NCBI RefSeq assembly: GCF_004210375.1
Contig: NC_134832.1
Location: 153,013,592 to 153,077,591 of the forward strand
Reading direction: 5' to 3'
Source: Tachypleus tridentatus
Taxonomy: Eukaryota > Arthropoda > Merostomata > Xiphosura > Limulidae
Length of the DNA: 64,000 bases
This document shows, piece by piece, positions 26,261-37,299 of this stretch (positions are counted from its first letter, which is position 1; every line of letters starts with the position of its first letter). The position numbers and the translations under genes are program-made. The notes beneath the pieces are model-generated. The model was not told the DNA's origin. It made no database searches and saw only the letters and a program-made list of their open reading frames with translations.

Positions 26261-27273
26261 GTAAGTATAGGAAAATGTCACGTTTATGTTACAGAATTTT
26301 CTGACATGAAATTCTATTCTGTGTTTATGCAAGGCTCAAAATCTGATATTTTGGAAAACATGATATCTTTAGCATTAAACTACATCAGTAAAGCAAGACT
26401 TCAGTAGTGTAAAATGGGCTTTTCTACACCTAGCTAAATCTCTCCTCACAGGTCATGCAGAAAGTTAAACAGAAGTTATCTAATAACAAATTCATTCAAA
26501 TCATCTTAAGTAGTAACCTTCCTTGAAGATGTAAACAAGGTAACTTGTATAGACTTAGGCCTATGAACTTCAAAAGCATTGTACTGAACTAACTATCAAA
26601 AGCTGTATGAGCAGCAAGCGAAATACAAAAATATCTGATTATATGGACAAAACAATAGACTGAGTATATTTAAAAATTTGAATAAATCATTATTGTCCTG
26701 CTGATGATACAACATTTTTAAAATATACAAATAGTTTTGTCTTTTTCTAAAGTATTTAAGGTGGTTCAGCAAGTTATTCATATTCCACACTTTACTGGTG
26801 TCTTTCATAAATATCAGTCATTATGGTTTTTTTTAAAATGGGCTTCTCAAAGTCATTGTCTGTAGATTGACTTGGAGGAGAGAAACAACATTGAACCAAT
26901 ATATAGATATTTTCTGCAAAGCAGTAATTTATATCAATTACAACTTCATAAAAAGCTATTTGTGGAAGAAGTTCTTTTTCCTCCTGTCTTGGTTCAGAAC
27001 CCACATTTGTTTTTCTTATTATATTCATTTGTATCATTTCTGTAGTTAGGTTAGTTCCATATTTCTGTACTGATCAGCAACATTTGACTCGTTGCCATGA
27101 GATAGATTAGTTTCATGTTTTCCTACTGACAAGCAACACAGGATGGCTCCCAAGAGTTGAATAAGCTTTTAAATAATAAAAGGTTAGAAAAAAACACTAT
27201 TTTTGTGCTTTCCTAACATCACAATTTAACTTAAAAAAATCATATTTAGGAAATTACTAAGAATTTTGAAAAG

Positions 27274-29335
27274 AGATGTAATAGTGTTGGCATGTTAAGA
27301 CTTTCTGGTGATGATATGTGAAAAGAGATGTAATAGTGTTGGCATGTTAAGACTTTCTGGTGATGATGTGTGAAAAGAGATGTAATAGTGTTGACATGTT
27401 AAGACTTTCTGGTGATGATGTGTGAAAAGAGATGTAATAGTGTTGGCATGTTAAGACTTTCTGGTGATGACATGTGAAAAGAGATGTAATAGTGTTGGCA
27501 TGTTAAGACTTTCTCTGATGTGATGATGTGTTAAGAAATGTGTGAAAAGAGATGTAATAGTGTTGGCATGTTAAGACTTCTGGTGGTGATGATATTTGGC
27601 ATGTTATGTGAAAAAAAGAGATGTAATAGTGTTGGCATGTTAAGACTTTCTGGTGATGATATGTGAAAAGAGATGTGATAGTGTTGGCATGTTGAGACTT
27701 TCTGGTGATGATATTTTATGTGAAAAGAGATGTAATAGTGTTGGCATGTTAAGACTTTCTGGTGATGATATGTGAAAAGAGATGTGATAGTGTTGGCATG
27801 TTAAGACTTTCTGGTGATGATGTGTGAAAAGAGATGTAATAGTGTTGGCATGTTAAGACTTTCTGGTGATGATGTGTGAAAAGAAATGTAATAGTGTTGA
27901 CATGTTAAGACTTTCTGGTGATGATATGTGAAAAGAGATGTAATAGTGTTAGGATGTTAAGACTTTCTGGTGATGATGTGTGAAAAGAGATGTAATAGTG
28001 TTGGCATGTTAAGACTTTCTGGTGATGATGTGTGAAAAGAGATGTAATAGTGTTGGCATGTTAAGACTTTCTGGTGATGATGTGTGAAAAGAGATGTAAT
28101 AGTGTTGGCATGTTAAGACTTTCTGGTGATGATGTGTGAAAAGAGGTGTAATAGTGTTGGCATGTTAAGACTTTCTGGTGATGATGTGTGAAAAGAGATG
28201 TAATAGATGTTAAGACTTTCTGGTGATGACATGTGAAAAGAGATGTAATAGTGTTGGCATGTTAAGACTTTCTGGTGATGATGTGTGAAAAGAGATGTAA
28301 TAGTGTTGGCATGTTAAGACTTTCTGGTGATGATATGTGAAAAGAGATGTAATAGTGTTGGCATGTTAAGACTTTCTGGTGATGATATTTTATGTGAGAA
28401 ATGAGATGTGAATATGTGAAAAGTGTTAGTGTTGGCATGTTAAGACTTTCTGGTGATGATATTTGTATGTGAAAGAGAGATGTGTGAAAAGAGATGTAAT
28501 GGTGTTGTGTTGACATGTTAAGACTCTGGTGATGATATGTGAAAAGAGATGATAGTGTTAGGATGATGTGTGAAAGAGATGTAATAGTGTTAGCATGTTA
28601 AGACTTTCTGGTGATGATGTGAAAAGAGATGTAATAGTGTTGGCATGTTAAGACTTTCTGGTGATGATATGTGAAAAGAGATGTAATAGTGTTGACATGT
28701 TCTGGTGATGATATTTTATGTGAAAAGAGATGTAATAGTGTTGACATGTTCTGGTGATGATATTTTATGTGAAAAGAGATGTAATAGTGTTGACATGTTC
28801 TGGTGATGATATTTTATGTGAAAAGAGATGTGATAGTGTTGGCATGTTAAGACTTTCTGGTGATGATGTGTGAAAAGAGATGTAATAGTGTTGGCATGTT
28901 AAGACTTTCTGGTGATGATGTGTGAAAAGAAATGTAATAGTGTTGACATGTTAAGACTTTCTGGTGATGATATGTGAAAAGAGATGTAATAGTGTTAGGA
29001 TGTTAAGACTTTCTGGTGATGATGTGTGAAAAGAGATGTAATAGTGTTAGCATGTTAAGACTTTCTGGTGATGATGTGTGAAAAGAGATGTAATAGTGTT
29101 GGCATGTTAAGACTTTCTGGTGATGATATGTGAAAAGAGATGTAATAGTGTTGACATGTTCTGGTGATGATATTTTATGTGAAAAGAGATGTAATAGTGT
29201 TGACATGTTCTGGTGATGATATTTTATGTGAAAAGAGATGTAATAGTGTTGACATGTTCTGGTGATGATATTTTATGTGAAAAGAGATGTAATAGTGTTG
29301 ACATGTTCTGGTGATGATATTTTATGTGAATAAAA
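27274..29335 (+). repeat. Minisatellite, 52-bp period, about 40 copies
   Basis: The unit begins gtgaaaagagatgtaatagt and continues gttggcatgttaagactttc, tggtgatgatgt. A shortened variant lacking taagacttt and carrying gatattttat recurs in runs (28700-28830, 29150-29330). A segment near 28840-29010 repeats the order seen near 27770-27960, suggesting block duplication. It ends about 250 bp before exon d. Confidence 0.95.
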
Positions 29336-29578
29336 TTCCTTTTATTTTCTGTTAATTTTTCAAGAAGCATCATTGTATACAATGATGATCAAAACTGAAA
29401 ATTATAATTTGTTTAGTCAAATACATTTATTTTACTCATTTCAGTAACCAAGGAAAAACAAGAGTTAGACAGATTTCTAAAATAGATACTTTTGCCTTTA
29501 AAACTTTAATCTGTAATAAACAAGAAATTAAAGCCTAACATCAACCTTGCTATTATTTTCATTCTTCTGAACATGCAG

Positions 29579-29792
29579 GAAATTCAGTGTGTAAAACTGA
29601 TTGTTTCAACAAACATTTTTGGTCTGATGGCTCTGTTGGAGGGTCTCGATCCCCATCACCCCATGGGGAAAAGCCACTTGACTTAAGTTTGTACTCCAGT
29701 AGAATTTGCAAAAATTCCATCAAGGAGGATGAAGAAGACAGTAGTTCAACTAGTTCTGTTCTCAAAGTTCCACTTCCATCATCAAAGTTAGG
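29579..29792 (+). CDS. E93: E93 coding exon d (PLDLS CtBP-binding motif)
   Basis: The acceptor gaacatgcag precedes 29579 and the donor gtaggttt follows 29792. The exon completes a Gly codon and encodes 70 residues plus two bases. It contains SRSPSPHGEKPLDLSLYS; PLDLS (29674-29688) is the canonical motif that recruits the corepressor CtBP and is shared by E93 and vertebrate LCOR proteins. An acidic, serine-rich run (KEDEEDSSSTSS) follows, then VLKVPL, similar to the SLKVPL segment of LCOR. The exon probably supplies the repression function. Confidence 0.95.
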
Positions 29793-30341
29793 GTAGGTTT
29801 GTTTTAACTATAGTTTTGCTTATGTATTGTCTCTTTTTGTTGTGAACTATTTTGTTCCATTTTTGTTAAAATTTTAGCTATGTCAATAACCTAGATAACC
29901 TGTTGTTGTTAGTATTAATGATTAAGATGATTGTGAAGTGTATTTTCACAGGGTCTGTTTCTTATTTCACATCTTCGTTTTACAAATGTTACTACAAGCA
30001 TATGTGACATAATACATAACATATTCATCACTGAAAATTGTTATGTATTACATAGGATATTTCTATGATAAGTAGCTGGTACTGATTTATTGTCATTTGA
30101 AAGTGTCTGCCACAACATAGTTGAGTAAGTAACATTTGTAACGACTGATACAGTAGCAGTAAGGAATTATACAATATGCATGTAATGTGATAATACAATG
30201 TACTCAAACTGAAGAGTATCAATTACAGCATCCACAAAAAGTGGATGTTTGTAATTAATGGTTCTGTTCACACAACAACAAAGCATATTCTGGAATTTTA
30301 AGGAATTGTTTTTCAATTTGTAAGATTTTAACTTTTTTTCT

Positions 30342-31050
30342 GATTATACAATGTCTAGTAAGCCAACATGATCAACTGCAGTAGATGATTTTACAATGTT
30401 CAGTAAGACAACATGATCAACTGCAGTAGAAGATTATACAATGTTCAGTAAGACAACATGATCAACTACAGTAGAAGATTATACAATGTTCAGTAAGACA
30501 ACATGATCAACTACAGTAGAAGATTATACAATGTTCAGTAAGACAACATGATCAACTACAGTAGAAGATTATACAATGTTCAGTAAGACAACATGATCAA
30601 CTACAGTAGAAGATTATACAATGTTCAGTAAGACAAAATGATCAACTGCAGTAGAAGATTATACAATGTTCAGTGAGACAACATGATCAACTGCAGTAGA
30701 AGATTATACAATGTTCAGTGAGACATGATCAACTACAGTAGAAGATTATACAATGTTCAGTGAGACAACATGATCAACTACAGTAGAAGATTATACAATG
30801 TTCAGTAAGACAATATGATCAACTGCAGTAGAAGATTATACAATGTTCAGTGAGACAACATGATCAACTGCAGTAGAAGATTATACAATGTTCAGTGAGA
30901 CATGATCAACTGCAGTAGGTTATACAATGTTCCATGAGACAACATGATCAACTACAGTAGAATATTATACAATGTTCAGTGAGACAACATGACCAACTGC
31001 AGTAGAAGATTATACAATGTTCCATAAGACAACATGATCAACTGCAATAG
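30342..31050 (+). repeat. Minisatellite, 45-bp period, about 16 copies
   Basis: The unit is gattatacaatgttcagtaa followed by gacaacatgatcaactacag and tagaa. Some units lack acaac (gtgagacatgatc) and the last ones have ttccatgag in place of ttcagtgag. Confidence 0.93.
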
Positions 31051-31730
31051 AATCCAGCCAGTTTGATTTTTAAGAACCTTTTATCTTCTGTTTGAAATTC
31101 TCCAAGTTTTGACATTATAACATATTACTTTGTAATTTATAAACACCCTCTGAAAACATGTTTTAGCATTAAAAGCCTGGACCATAACAGAAAACTGTGA
31201 AATTAAAAAATACCAGCTGAAGTTTTTATGATTTTTTTAATGAAACTAAGTAAACATTTTGGAAAAAACAACAACAAAATAAACTGTGTTTATTCATTAT
31301 TCTTACAATTTTTTCCACTCTTAACATTTTTCTAAGGGTTTTAAAATTAGAAGAATTAATGTTTAGTTGAAATTCAGTTTTTCTTGTTGCATTAAAATAC
31401 AAGATGAAATTATTTATAAAATTTACAATTTTTTTGTCTTCACCTTGTTCAGTGAACTGGTTGGGACTTATCAGGTGTTGTTGGTGGAGGTGAATATTTG
31501 TATATGGATACAGATAAATAATTGATTAAAAGATTTTTTAAATTACCTCATGGTGAAAGGAAAACTTGTGGCATTGCTATAAGATTATTTGTATATATGG
31601 TATTTGATAAAGAAGGTGTTACTGTATCTTTGGTAGTGGTACATTTCAGAGAGACTTTTCAAAATAATTACATTCACTGATAACATCACGAAAAGTGTAC
31701 TTTGTATTAGGTTTACATGGTTAACCTAAG

Positions 31731-31858
31731 AAAAAGTATTGACAGTAAGTATTTATGTCCCCATGCCAAGCTTAACATTCAATTTGATATTCATAAAAAG
31801 TATTGACAGTAAGTATTTATGTCCCCATGCCAAGCTTAACATTCAATTTGATATTCAT
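31731..31858 (+). repeat. Perfect 64-bp tandem duplication
   Basis: Two identical copies start aaaaagtattgacagtaagt at 31731 and 31795 and end at tttgatattcat. The identity implies a very recent event or an assembly artefact. Confidence 0.92.
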
Positions 31859-32196
31859 AATTTGTTTTAATTTTTTGAGCTTATACTCTATATAATTCAC
31901 AAATGATAAAGACAAAGTTAGGTTTGCTACTGTTTCAACCCCTCACTGTGACAATAATGTGTTAAGTTTACTAAGGTGTTATAGATTTATCTACAGTTTC
32001 ATTACAACTGATTTTTATTATTTCACAGTAGAATCCTTTGTTTCATAGCTTCATATTTATTCACTTTCAAAAATTATTTGGATTGTGTGTGTATGTGAGG
32101 CTTCCCTGGGATGAATCAGATCCATAAACAAAACAAATACAGCTATGTGAGGGTACTGGAAAAGATGAATAGTATATACTATCAATTCTGTGAAAT

Positions 32197-32615
32197 AACG
32201 TGTACAGATGCCATGCAGTAGATGCTATGGTATAGCACGGTAACAGTTACTAATAACGTGTACAGATGCCATGCAGTAGATGCTATGGTATAGCACGGTA
32301 ACAGTTACTAATAACGTGTACAGATGCCATGCAGTAGATGCTATGGTATAGCAACGGTAACAGTTACTAATAACGCGGTACAGATGCCATGCAGTAGATG
32401 CTATGGTATAGCACGGTAACAGTTAACAGTTACTAATAACGCTATGGTACGGTAGATGCCATGCAGTAGATGCTATGGTATAGCACGGTAACAGTTACTA
32501 ATAACGTGTACAGATGCCATGCAGTAGATGCTATGGTATAGCACGGTAACAGTTACTAATAACGTGTACAGATGCCATGCAGTAGATGCTATGGTATAGC
32601 ACGGTAACAGTTACT
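32197..32615 (+). repeat. Minisatellite, 58-bp period, about 7 copies
   Basis: The unit is aacgtgtacagatgccatgc then agtagatgctatggtatagc and acggtaacagttactaat. One unit near 32400-32460 is scrambled (partial duplication of acagtta and a shuffled gctatggtacggtag). Unit-to-unit identity is otherwise nearly complete. Confidence 0.92.
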
Positions 32616-32973
32616 GATTGAATAGTGCACACATTTTTCTGTGTCAAGATAGTATATTAGAAAATTATTAGTAGTAGTATATTAGAAATTTGACATTTCC
32701 CATGTAAGTATAGCTTGCTGTCTGTAAATATGTAAAATAACTGAATTGTGTGGTTATAGGTTTATAAAAAATCCTTTTGTTGGTTTAGAGAAAATGTGTG
32801 TATACTTGATTGTTGTACTGAGAATATGTAATAGTTGCTGTCAGTGTACGCCTATTGTTGAAATTTCAGTTACTTTTTAAGCATCACAAGTTTTTTTTTT
32901 TTAAGTTTACTAATTAAGCTCAGAGATATATTTTTGATAATTTACAAATGTGCACATTTTGATATTTTTGTAG

Positions 32974-33460
32974 ACAGAAACGTCGAAGTGACTTGGGTTA
33001 CAAACGAGCATACACTGATGAGGAACTACAAGCAGCACTCCGAGATATCCAGACTGGAAAACTGGGCACTCGCCGTGTCGCCGTTATTTACGGTATTCCA
33101 AGGTCTACTTTAAGAAACAAAGTTTATAAATTGGCAATGGAGAGAAAGAAAAAACAGAAAGGGACTACACGAGAAACAGATGAACCCAAAACTTCTTCAG
33201 TAACTAATAGCCAGCTAAAAGAAGAAAAATTAGGAGATAATGTAGGAAGTGAGTCTTTGAGACAGTTGTTGAAGATGACAATTAATCACAAGGTACAGAA
33301 GACCCAAGCTTTGCCTTCCAAAGAATGGAGTAACAGAAATGAATCTTTTATGATGTGGCCCTTTATTAGTCCTGATTTCTACAGTAGCAACCCTACAAGC
33401 ATCATTCGGTTAATAAATGGGCTTGAGCATAGTCATGCTGTTGCTCCTCTAATAGCTAAG
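32974..33460 (+). CDS. E93: E93 coding exon e (first pipsqueak-type HTH, LRQLL)
   Basis: I chose the acceptor tttttgtag before 32974 because its single leading base completes the Gly codon left by exon d; the alternative acag four bases later would break the frame. The donor gtgagccc follows 33460 on a codon boundary. The exon opens QKRRSDLGYKRAYTDEELQA and continues through the HTH (RDIQTGKLGTRR, YGIPRSTLRNKVYKLAMER). This is the first RHF/pipsqueak-type DNA-binding domain of E93/Mblk-1 and is nearly invariant in the family. Downstream, LRQLL (33257-33271) fits the LxxLL nuclear-receptor box. The rest is a serine-rich linker ending HAVAPLIAK. Confidence 0.97.
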
Positions 33461-36070
33461 GTGAGCCCAGATAAGGGGATGTTTTATCTCTTAATGAACT
33501 AAATACACTTAAAACTTTGATTTGAGAAATAAATGCTGTAAATTTACCTTATTTATTTGAATCATAGTGATGAGTGAATGTCATAGTAGTTGATCATCCA
33601 GTAGATTTCTGAAGCAATATAGTAGAAATAAAAGCAATATCAGGGTAAAAATTATGATTGAAATTTGTCAAATGATGTGGTAGAAACTTGAAGTTGTTTT
33701 AGATCTCTAAATAAGGACTTACATTACTTGCATATGAAATACAAGATACATTATTTGGGATAACCATTGACACACTGTGTAGACTTGTAAATACCTTATT
33801 AATTTAGAATTCCAGTTGTGTCAAGTTCATATAACAATCTTAGAATTCCAGATAGTTCTTTAAAATTATTGATTTATCTAAATTAGATAGCATAATTTTG
33901 TTGTAAGATTTTGTTTCATTGGGCTTTTTTTTTTATTATTATTGTATGGTAAAAGTAATGCAAAATCCAGTCAACATAACAAGAAATTAGTTTATTTCTT
34001 CCTTAAATTTCACTACAGGCTGCTTTCACTTTAGTTGTACTACAGATATAAGTGCTTAAAAAGTATTTTAACAGAAATTTTAAGATTAATGGTAAGTACA
34101 TTGCAGAATGCCCTTGCTAATCATTCAAGTAATTGAACAGACTCAGGAAATCACTTTTAACACTAAACTATATACAGTTTTTATTACTTCACTAGATAAT
34201 TACTTGTATTTTTCAGTAATAATTCTTATCTCTAGGTATTAGACAAAGCCTCTTGATTATTACATCATCATCATTCTTGGCTCTCTGTAGTAAATTAATG
34301 TTATAATTAGCATTGAAAATATATCCTACAACACTGCCCTCTCCCTGGATTGTGAAATCTCTTGAACAGTCCTAATACACAAATAAAACCATACAATAAA
34401 CTGTTCATTCACCATATATTTTTGGTGTTTCCCTTCTTTTAGGGCTATGGTATGCAGATGGGATGGCCTGTTTTCCCTTATCATTATCATCATGTGTTGT
34501 CCTGTCACTAGGGGAGTTTTATCTAGATAGATGGTGAAATGAATCCGATAAAAACTCCATCCTTGATGATTCTTTGGAAGTGGTCTCAACAGGAACCCTG
34601 AGCTCTTTGACAAGTTCATTTTGCACAGGTAAATTTGTCTTTGAAATTATACAGTTGGCCATTTTTTCACCAGTGCAATCCAAAAGGTAATTGCAGTGAA
34701 CAACCTTTGGCTAGAACTACCTATCCTTCTGGATACTATAAATCATATCATTGGTTCTTTTCAGTACAACATATGGCCTTCTTCAACGATTGCTTATTTT
34801 TGAAGTTTGTACTTTTTTACAGTTGGAATTGTACAACCATGCTATGCCATCTTGTCAACATTTAATCATACTGACTTTTCATTTTATCAGTAGGTTATTT
34901 AAACTCTTCCCAGGTTCTTTGGTCTCATTACATATTCTATGTAAGACTGTAAAATGTAAAATGCCATTAGATTTTCTGTACTCACATCTGGCATTTTACA
35001 TTTTCTTGCAAACACTAGTAATTATAGTGTACTGCCTGTAGCTTCCTGCACTGCTGTTGAGTAACTCATAAGTAGCAGAGAAGATCTTGATGTGTTTGAT
35101 GGTGTTTATCTGTATAATTGGTTCTAAAGTACTTGCTTCTACTCAGCCATACTGTCAAAAGATGGATGAAAGGCCTTTTTGATTCCAAGGATCTGGTGCA
35201 ATTCCACAAATGAACCTATTTAAAGTTCTATTCCTGATCTGAGTGAAGTTGTTCATTGTTCCATGAAAAATGCCAAATTTTAAAATTAATTTATTGAGAA
35301 GCCTCCCCTTCATGTTTAGAAACAGGCACATGTTTTTAGCCTTTAGTGAAATAATCCTTCATAACCATAATGTATTTTTTTCTTCTGTTACTCTATGGCA
35401 GAGGACTAAACACAGTAGCTCCCTGAAATAGTGCTCAAATACAATACCACTGTAGAGGCCCTTGCTATTTCTTTCATACACTTTTTTCTCACTACGTTGT
35501 TCATGGGTTTTACCCCAATTTTCTACAGATCTCTAGCATATAACCAAATAGATGTATTCTTACTGTCTTCAGTGTCTTCTTAAGTCTCCAGCCCGAAGAC
35601 AGGGTGCTGCAAATCACAGAGACTGTATAACTACCAACTGTGGTTGTTGTTTCTGTCTACTGGTAATTTTCCATTTCCAGTATAACAAGCTGTCTCATAG
35701 ACATAATTTATTCCACTGTGCCTGGTACATCTTTGTATTTATGTTGTATGGCATGACTATGTGCCACAATTTTTTTTTTGCACTATTCTTGATCTACTGA
35801 GTAGTTGGTTGGTTTCAAACTCATAGGTGAACTTTGGATCACATTGGTCATTGTCACTGTTATATTTTATTTTACTCTTTACTATATTATGCCTCACTTT
35901 TTCACATTTTTACATGTGGTGTCCAGAAAATGTGTTAGCATTTCTATGGTTTTTACAGGGTAAAGTTTCTTAAAATTCCATCTGTGAAGTTCCTAGGTTA
36001 ATTCTTTATTCAGCTTGTTGAATAAATATTCACAAAAAGCAATCTGACAAAATGTACTTGATTTTTTCAA

Positions 36071-36771
36071 GTAAATTGTGTGATGATAAGCTATGTCAGA
36101 GAATAGTTTTATAAAATGGCTAGAGTAGGAGCAAAGTCCAAGAAATTCTTGTACCTCACATAGGTTCTTAGTAAATTGTGTGATGATAAGCTATGTCAGA
36201 GAATAGTTTTATAAAATGGCTAGAGTAGGAGCAAAGTCCAAGAAATTCTTGTACCTCACATAGGTTCTTAGTAAATTGTGTGATGATAAGCTATGTCAGA
36301 GAATAGTTTTATAAAATGGCTAGAGTAGGAGCAAAGTCCAAGAAATTCTTGTACCTCACATAGGTTCTTAGTAAATTGTGTGATGATAAGCTATGTCAGA
36401 GAATAGTTTTATAAAATGGCTAGAGTAGGAGCAAAGTCCAAGAAATTCTTGTACCTCACATAGGTTCTTAGTAAATTGTGTGAAGGATAAGCTATGTCAG
36501 AGAATAGTTTTATAAAATGGCTAGAGTAGGAGCAAAGTCCAAGAAATTCTTGTACCTCACATAGGTTCTTAGTAAATTGTGTGATGATAAGCTATGTCAG
36601 AGAATAGTTTTATAAAATGGCTAGAGTAGGAGCAAAGTCCAAGAAATTCTTGTACCTCACATAGGTTCTTAGTAAATTGTGTGATGATAAGCTATGTCAG
36701 AGAATAGTTTTATAAAATGGCTAGAGTAGGAGCAAAGTCCAAGAAATTCTTGTACCTCACATAGGTTCTTA
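36071..36771 (-). repeat. Minisatellite, 100-bp period, 7 copies, from gypsy RT thumb
   Basis: gtaaattgtgtgatgataag starts at 36071, 36171, 36271, 36371, 36471, 36572 and 36672. Copies are nearly identical; one has a single extra base (gaaggataag). On the minus strand each unit reads KNLCEVQEFLGLCSYSSHFI then KLFSDIA, the conserved reverse transcriptase thumb of Ty3/gypsy. Because 100 is not a multiple of three, successive units change frame. Confidence 0.93.
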
Positions 36772-37299
36772 GCTGTTGGCCAATTCTGAATATGTTCATT
36801 CTTGAACAGTTCTGTGGAAACTCCTTATCTGCTGTCTGTTGCTTCAGGAAATTAACCAGTTGGAGAAACAATTCAATTATTAGGGTTCAGCTTATGGTAC
36901 CCTTTCTTCAGTGGACCCAGAGTTATCTGTAACCCATTATAAACAAAGGTTTTTCCACATGTGATTACATTCCAAGATGGTTCAGAGAGAGGGCACTTGA
37001 TTTGTCATTTGTAGCAGGTGCATAACATAATCCAAATGGTTACATGGCAAATTGCCACAATCCATTTCCTACATTAAAGATTTACTTCATTGTGTGCTTG
37101 AACATGCACATATTCATCCTTAAGATCCAATGTTGGAAACCATGTTGATACTTATAAAGCAGGGGTTGGCAACTTGTTTTTCACAGTGACCACAACTGTG
37201 ACTGATGAAAACAACGTTGGCCACACTATTTAAAGAAAAATGTTAGTTTAATCAAAATAATTGCATTTAAACTAACCTTCGATGTGAAAATTGATGGGG

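Larger units (their letters stand above)
22430..26270 (+). mobile_element. DIRS retrotransposon, degenerate, with inverted termini
   Basis: DIRS-type signatures run left to right on the plus strand. At 23790-23925 the reverse transcriptase reads AYLHFLIVKSEQHYLHFVHN, then TFPFGLS (PFGL at 23894-23905). Near 24060-24150 is a TPTQ-LVRLGAFFNSMLSQ reading. At 24690-24790 the RNase H-side block reads YIPGVMNLMANQLSHPNKDL. Stops and frameshifts break all of these. Termini are inverted: CCCTAGTAATTTTAATCTTG at the left (22459-22478) is the exact reverse complement of a right-end segment present twice (26053-26260). Inverted terminal repeats are characteristic of DIRS elements, which use a tyrosine recombinase; I could not place that domain, probably in 24990-25950. 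Confidence 0.82.
20791..29578 (+). other. E93 intron c-d, about 8.8 kb
   Basis: The intron holds a Penelope-like endonuclease fragment, a 48-bp array, a DIRS element with inverted termini and the large 52-bp array (27274-29330). The stretches 20800-21385 and 26290-27260 show nothing recognisable. Confidence 0.8.
29793..32973 (+). other. E93 intron d-e, about 3.2 kb
   Basis: The intron contains three tandem arrays (30342-31050, 31731-31858 and 32197-32615). The rest is AT-rich without recognisable features. It is the shortest intron of the gene. Confidence 0.85.

Noticed and set aside
13692..32615. CRISPR-like regular arrays
   Set aside because: Repeats are contiguous without unique spacers, the sequence is eukaryotic, and no Cas genes are present; these are minisatellites.
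32978..33460. Alternative acceptor for E93 exon e at 32978
   Set aside because: It would leave the two bases from exon d without a third base and shift the frame out of the HTH.
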